Below are positions 5,290-6,257 of a stretch of 6,257 nt of DNA, piece by piece. Each line of letters begins with the position of its first letter. The stretch's first letter is position 1. Made by a program: the position numbers and the translations under genes. The notes beneath the pieces are model-generated. The model did not search any database. It saw only the letters and a program-made list of their open reading frames with translations, and was not told the origin of the DNA. Source of the stretch: Acidimicrobiaceae bacterium (GTDB taxonomy: Bacteria; Actinomycetota; Acidimicrobiia; Acidimicrobiales; RAAP-2). The stretch lies in assembly GCA_030838245.1 (NCBI GenBank), contig JAUTXB010000138.1:1-6257 (forward strand), given 5' to 3'.

Positions 5290-5778
5290 TCAAGCGCTCG
5301 GGGGGGCCATCGGTAGGTCCATGAGGACGCGGTGATGGACGATCTTCCATTCGCCGTCCACTCGACTCAGGTCGGTGTCGTAATAGCCGGACTCGATCGG
5401 CCGCACGCTGCCTTGGGCGCCGAACGCGCCGTCGGGCCAACCGCCGGGCGGCCGGGGATCACCGCGAACCTCGAACACAACGAACTGGGCATTGAGATGC
5501 GCCTGTTCCCCGTCGACGTCGATCAGGTGATCGGCTGTCACATGATGACTCGATCCGAGCTCAGGTTGGGGGGCCATGAAATGCTCGACCGCGTAGCGGA
5601 CACCGTCGCCGCCGATCAACGGCTCGCCTACCGGCTCGTAAGCGCCCGGTCCGGTCTTGGTGTAGATCTGCACGGTCGCGTCGTCTGTGAACAACGACCC
5701 CTACGCGACCCCGTCGCGAGCGTCGGTCGACCGCACATAACGGGCCATCACTTCTCGAACCTTGCGTTCATCGCTCAT
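5290..5778 (-). pseudogene. SnoaL/NTF2-like protein gene interrupted by an in-frame TAG at codon 26
   Basis: Ignoring one stop, the frame encodes 162 residues, close to the family's usual length. It begins M-S-D-E-R-K-V-R-E-V-M-A-R-Y-V-R-S-T-D-A-R-D (the first helix), then codon 26 is TAG (5701-5703), then G-S-L-F-T-D-D-A-T-V-Q-I-Y continues without a shift. The downstream part has H-H-V-T-A-D-H-L-I-D-V-D-G, Y-Y-D-T-D-L and D-G-E-W-K-I-V-H-H-R, typical of NTF2-fold SnoaL-like proteins (alpha+beta cone; isomerases, cyclases, hydratases or unknown). CAG to TAG is the simplest origin. The start at 5778 has an upstream AGAGAG. A TTG at 5694 could restart translation, but the product would lack helix 1. 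It precedes the MDR gene by 34 bases. Alternatives are a sequencing error or stop-codon readthrough. Confidence 0.8.
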
Positions 5779-6024
5779 TTGGCTGCTCTCTCTCGTGTGT
5801 GCCGTCACCGGTCGTGCCCCGTGGTCGGCTCGTCCGACTCGAGCAAACCGGTACTCGGGGGAGGTCGTCGGGGCAACAATCCGATCTGACCAGCTCGGAG
5901 CCATTTAGACGGGACTCCGCCATGGAGACACCCGAACTATCCGGAGGCTGGACACGGTGGGACCCTTCGAGGTTCCGCCGAAAGCGCCTCCCTCGCCGAT
6001 GGCCACCCGATCGCATCGCCCCAG
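5779..6024. other. Spacer between the SDR tail and the SnoaL-like gene
   Basis: These 246 bases hold no gene I can support. An 86-codon - strand frame starts in an ATGA overlap with the SDR stop and runs into the SnoaL start (6028 to 5768), but its Arg/Gly/Ser-rich product and modest third-position bias look like a random G+C-rich frame. A short inverted repeat, GTCGG/CCGAC (5824-5838), lies about 50 bases upstream of the SnoaL start, and ACCGGT occurs twice nearby. The gap may hold a separate promoter for the SnoaL-MDR pair. Confidence 0.45.
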
Positions 6025-6257
6025 TCATCGGGCGGCAAAGAGCACCGAGGACCGCCCTCCGTCGACGTCGAGGACTGTACCGTGGATGTCCGCTGCATCA
6101 TCGCTGGCTAGGAATACAGCGGCGTGAGCGATTGAATCGGGATTGACGAGCCGCCCGATTGGCGTGGTCGCCATCATCGGCCCGGCCACCTCCACTACCG
6201 GGTTGGTGCCTTCGAATGTGACGCCCGGGGAGATCGCATTGACTCGGATGCCCAGCG
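6025..6257 (-). CDS. SDR-family oxidoreductase, C-terminal part only (cut by the window edge)
   Basis: The - strand frame is open from the right edge to TGA (complement at 6025-6027), giving 76 residues. It opens L-G-I-R-V-N-A-I-S-P-G-V, the classical SDR strand and P-G turn after the active-site helix. P32-I-G-R-L-V-N-P follows, then A45-A-V-F-L-A-S-D-D, then I-H-G-T-V-L-D-V-D-G-G, and the end is SSVLFAAR. These are the substrate-loop and C-terminal elements of a FabG-like SDR. The nucleotide-binding motif, catalytic Ser/Tyr/Lys and start lie outside the window, so the substrate cannot be judged. It is upstream of, and on the same strand as, the SnoaL-like and MDR genes, a grouping common in actinobacterial degradation clusters for hydrophobic carbonyl compounds. 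Unlike the SDR at 864-1595, this segment follows the canonical pattern. Confidence 0.9.
   Translation of the reverse strand, partial: LGIRVNAISPGVTFEGTNPVVEVAGPMMATTPIGRLVNPDSIAHAAVFLASDDAADIHGTVLDVDGGRSSVLFAAR

Noticed and set aside
5332..5889. 185-codon + strand frame opposite the SnoaL-like gene
   Set aside because: Antisense shadow; the - strand carries recognisable NTF2-fold motifs.
5768..6028. 86-codon - strand frame with an ATGA overlap to the SDR stop
   Set aside because: The overlap is tempting, but the Arg/Gly/Ser-rich product, weak third-position bias and run into the SnoaL start point to chance.

Overview
The window is strongly G+C-rich, uses GGAGG-type ribosome binding sites and has G/C-rich third codon positions. 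The gene content (an SDR/MDR/SnoaL-like catabolic group, a PF03640-type secreted repeat protein, a four-helix membrane protein with an HLHLW motif) suggests a chromosomal segment of an actinomycete-type bacterium, perhaps of the Acidimicrobiia kind. That placement is inferred from family recollection and base composition. No RNA gene, CRISPR array, insertion sequence or phage gene was seen.

Left part (1-1595, + strand): the C-terminal two thirds of an M24B Xaa-Pro peptidase, open at the left edge, with all five metal ligands. After 32 bases with a good ribosome binding site comes an SDR-fold protein whose YxxxK catalytic pair is replaced by SxxxR. The two look like one transcription unit.

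Middle (1596-3702, - strand): after a convergent 208-base spacer there is a three-gene envelope module. In transcription order it is a secreted protein with two Y-x4-D repeats (PF03640/COG4315 type, lacking the usual cysteines and ending in an Asn/Gly/Asp-rich tail), a four-helix membrane protein, and a secreted or anchored protein of unknown function. The last two genes overlap as TAATG. The first has two plausible in-frame starts, each with its own ribosome binding site.

Divergent region (3703-4328): a stretch without an intact gene, holding two inverted repeats and a direct repeat. On the + strand lies the start of a PRC-barrel protein gene with a perfect ribosome binding site. It is broken by a one-base frameshift and a TAG and loses homology after about 33 codons.

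Right part (4329-6257, - strand): in transcription order, the C-terminal end of a second SDR (cut by the window edge), a 246-base spacer, a SnoaL/NTF2-like gene interrupted by an in-frame TAG at codon 26, and a zinc-free quinone-oxidoreductase-like MDR 34 bases further on. This looks like a small catabolic or detoxification cluster whose NTF2-like member is decaying, recoded or mis-sequenced. The most interesting points are the two TAG-interrupted reading frames, the divergent SDR active site and the three-gene envelope module.
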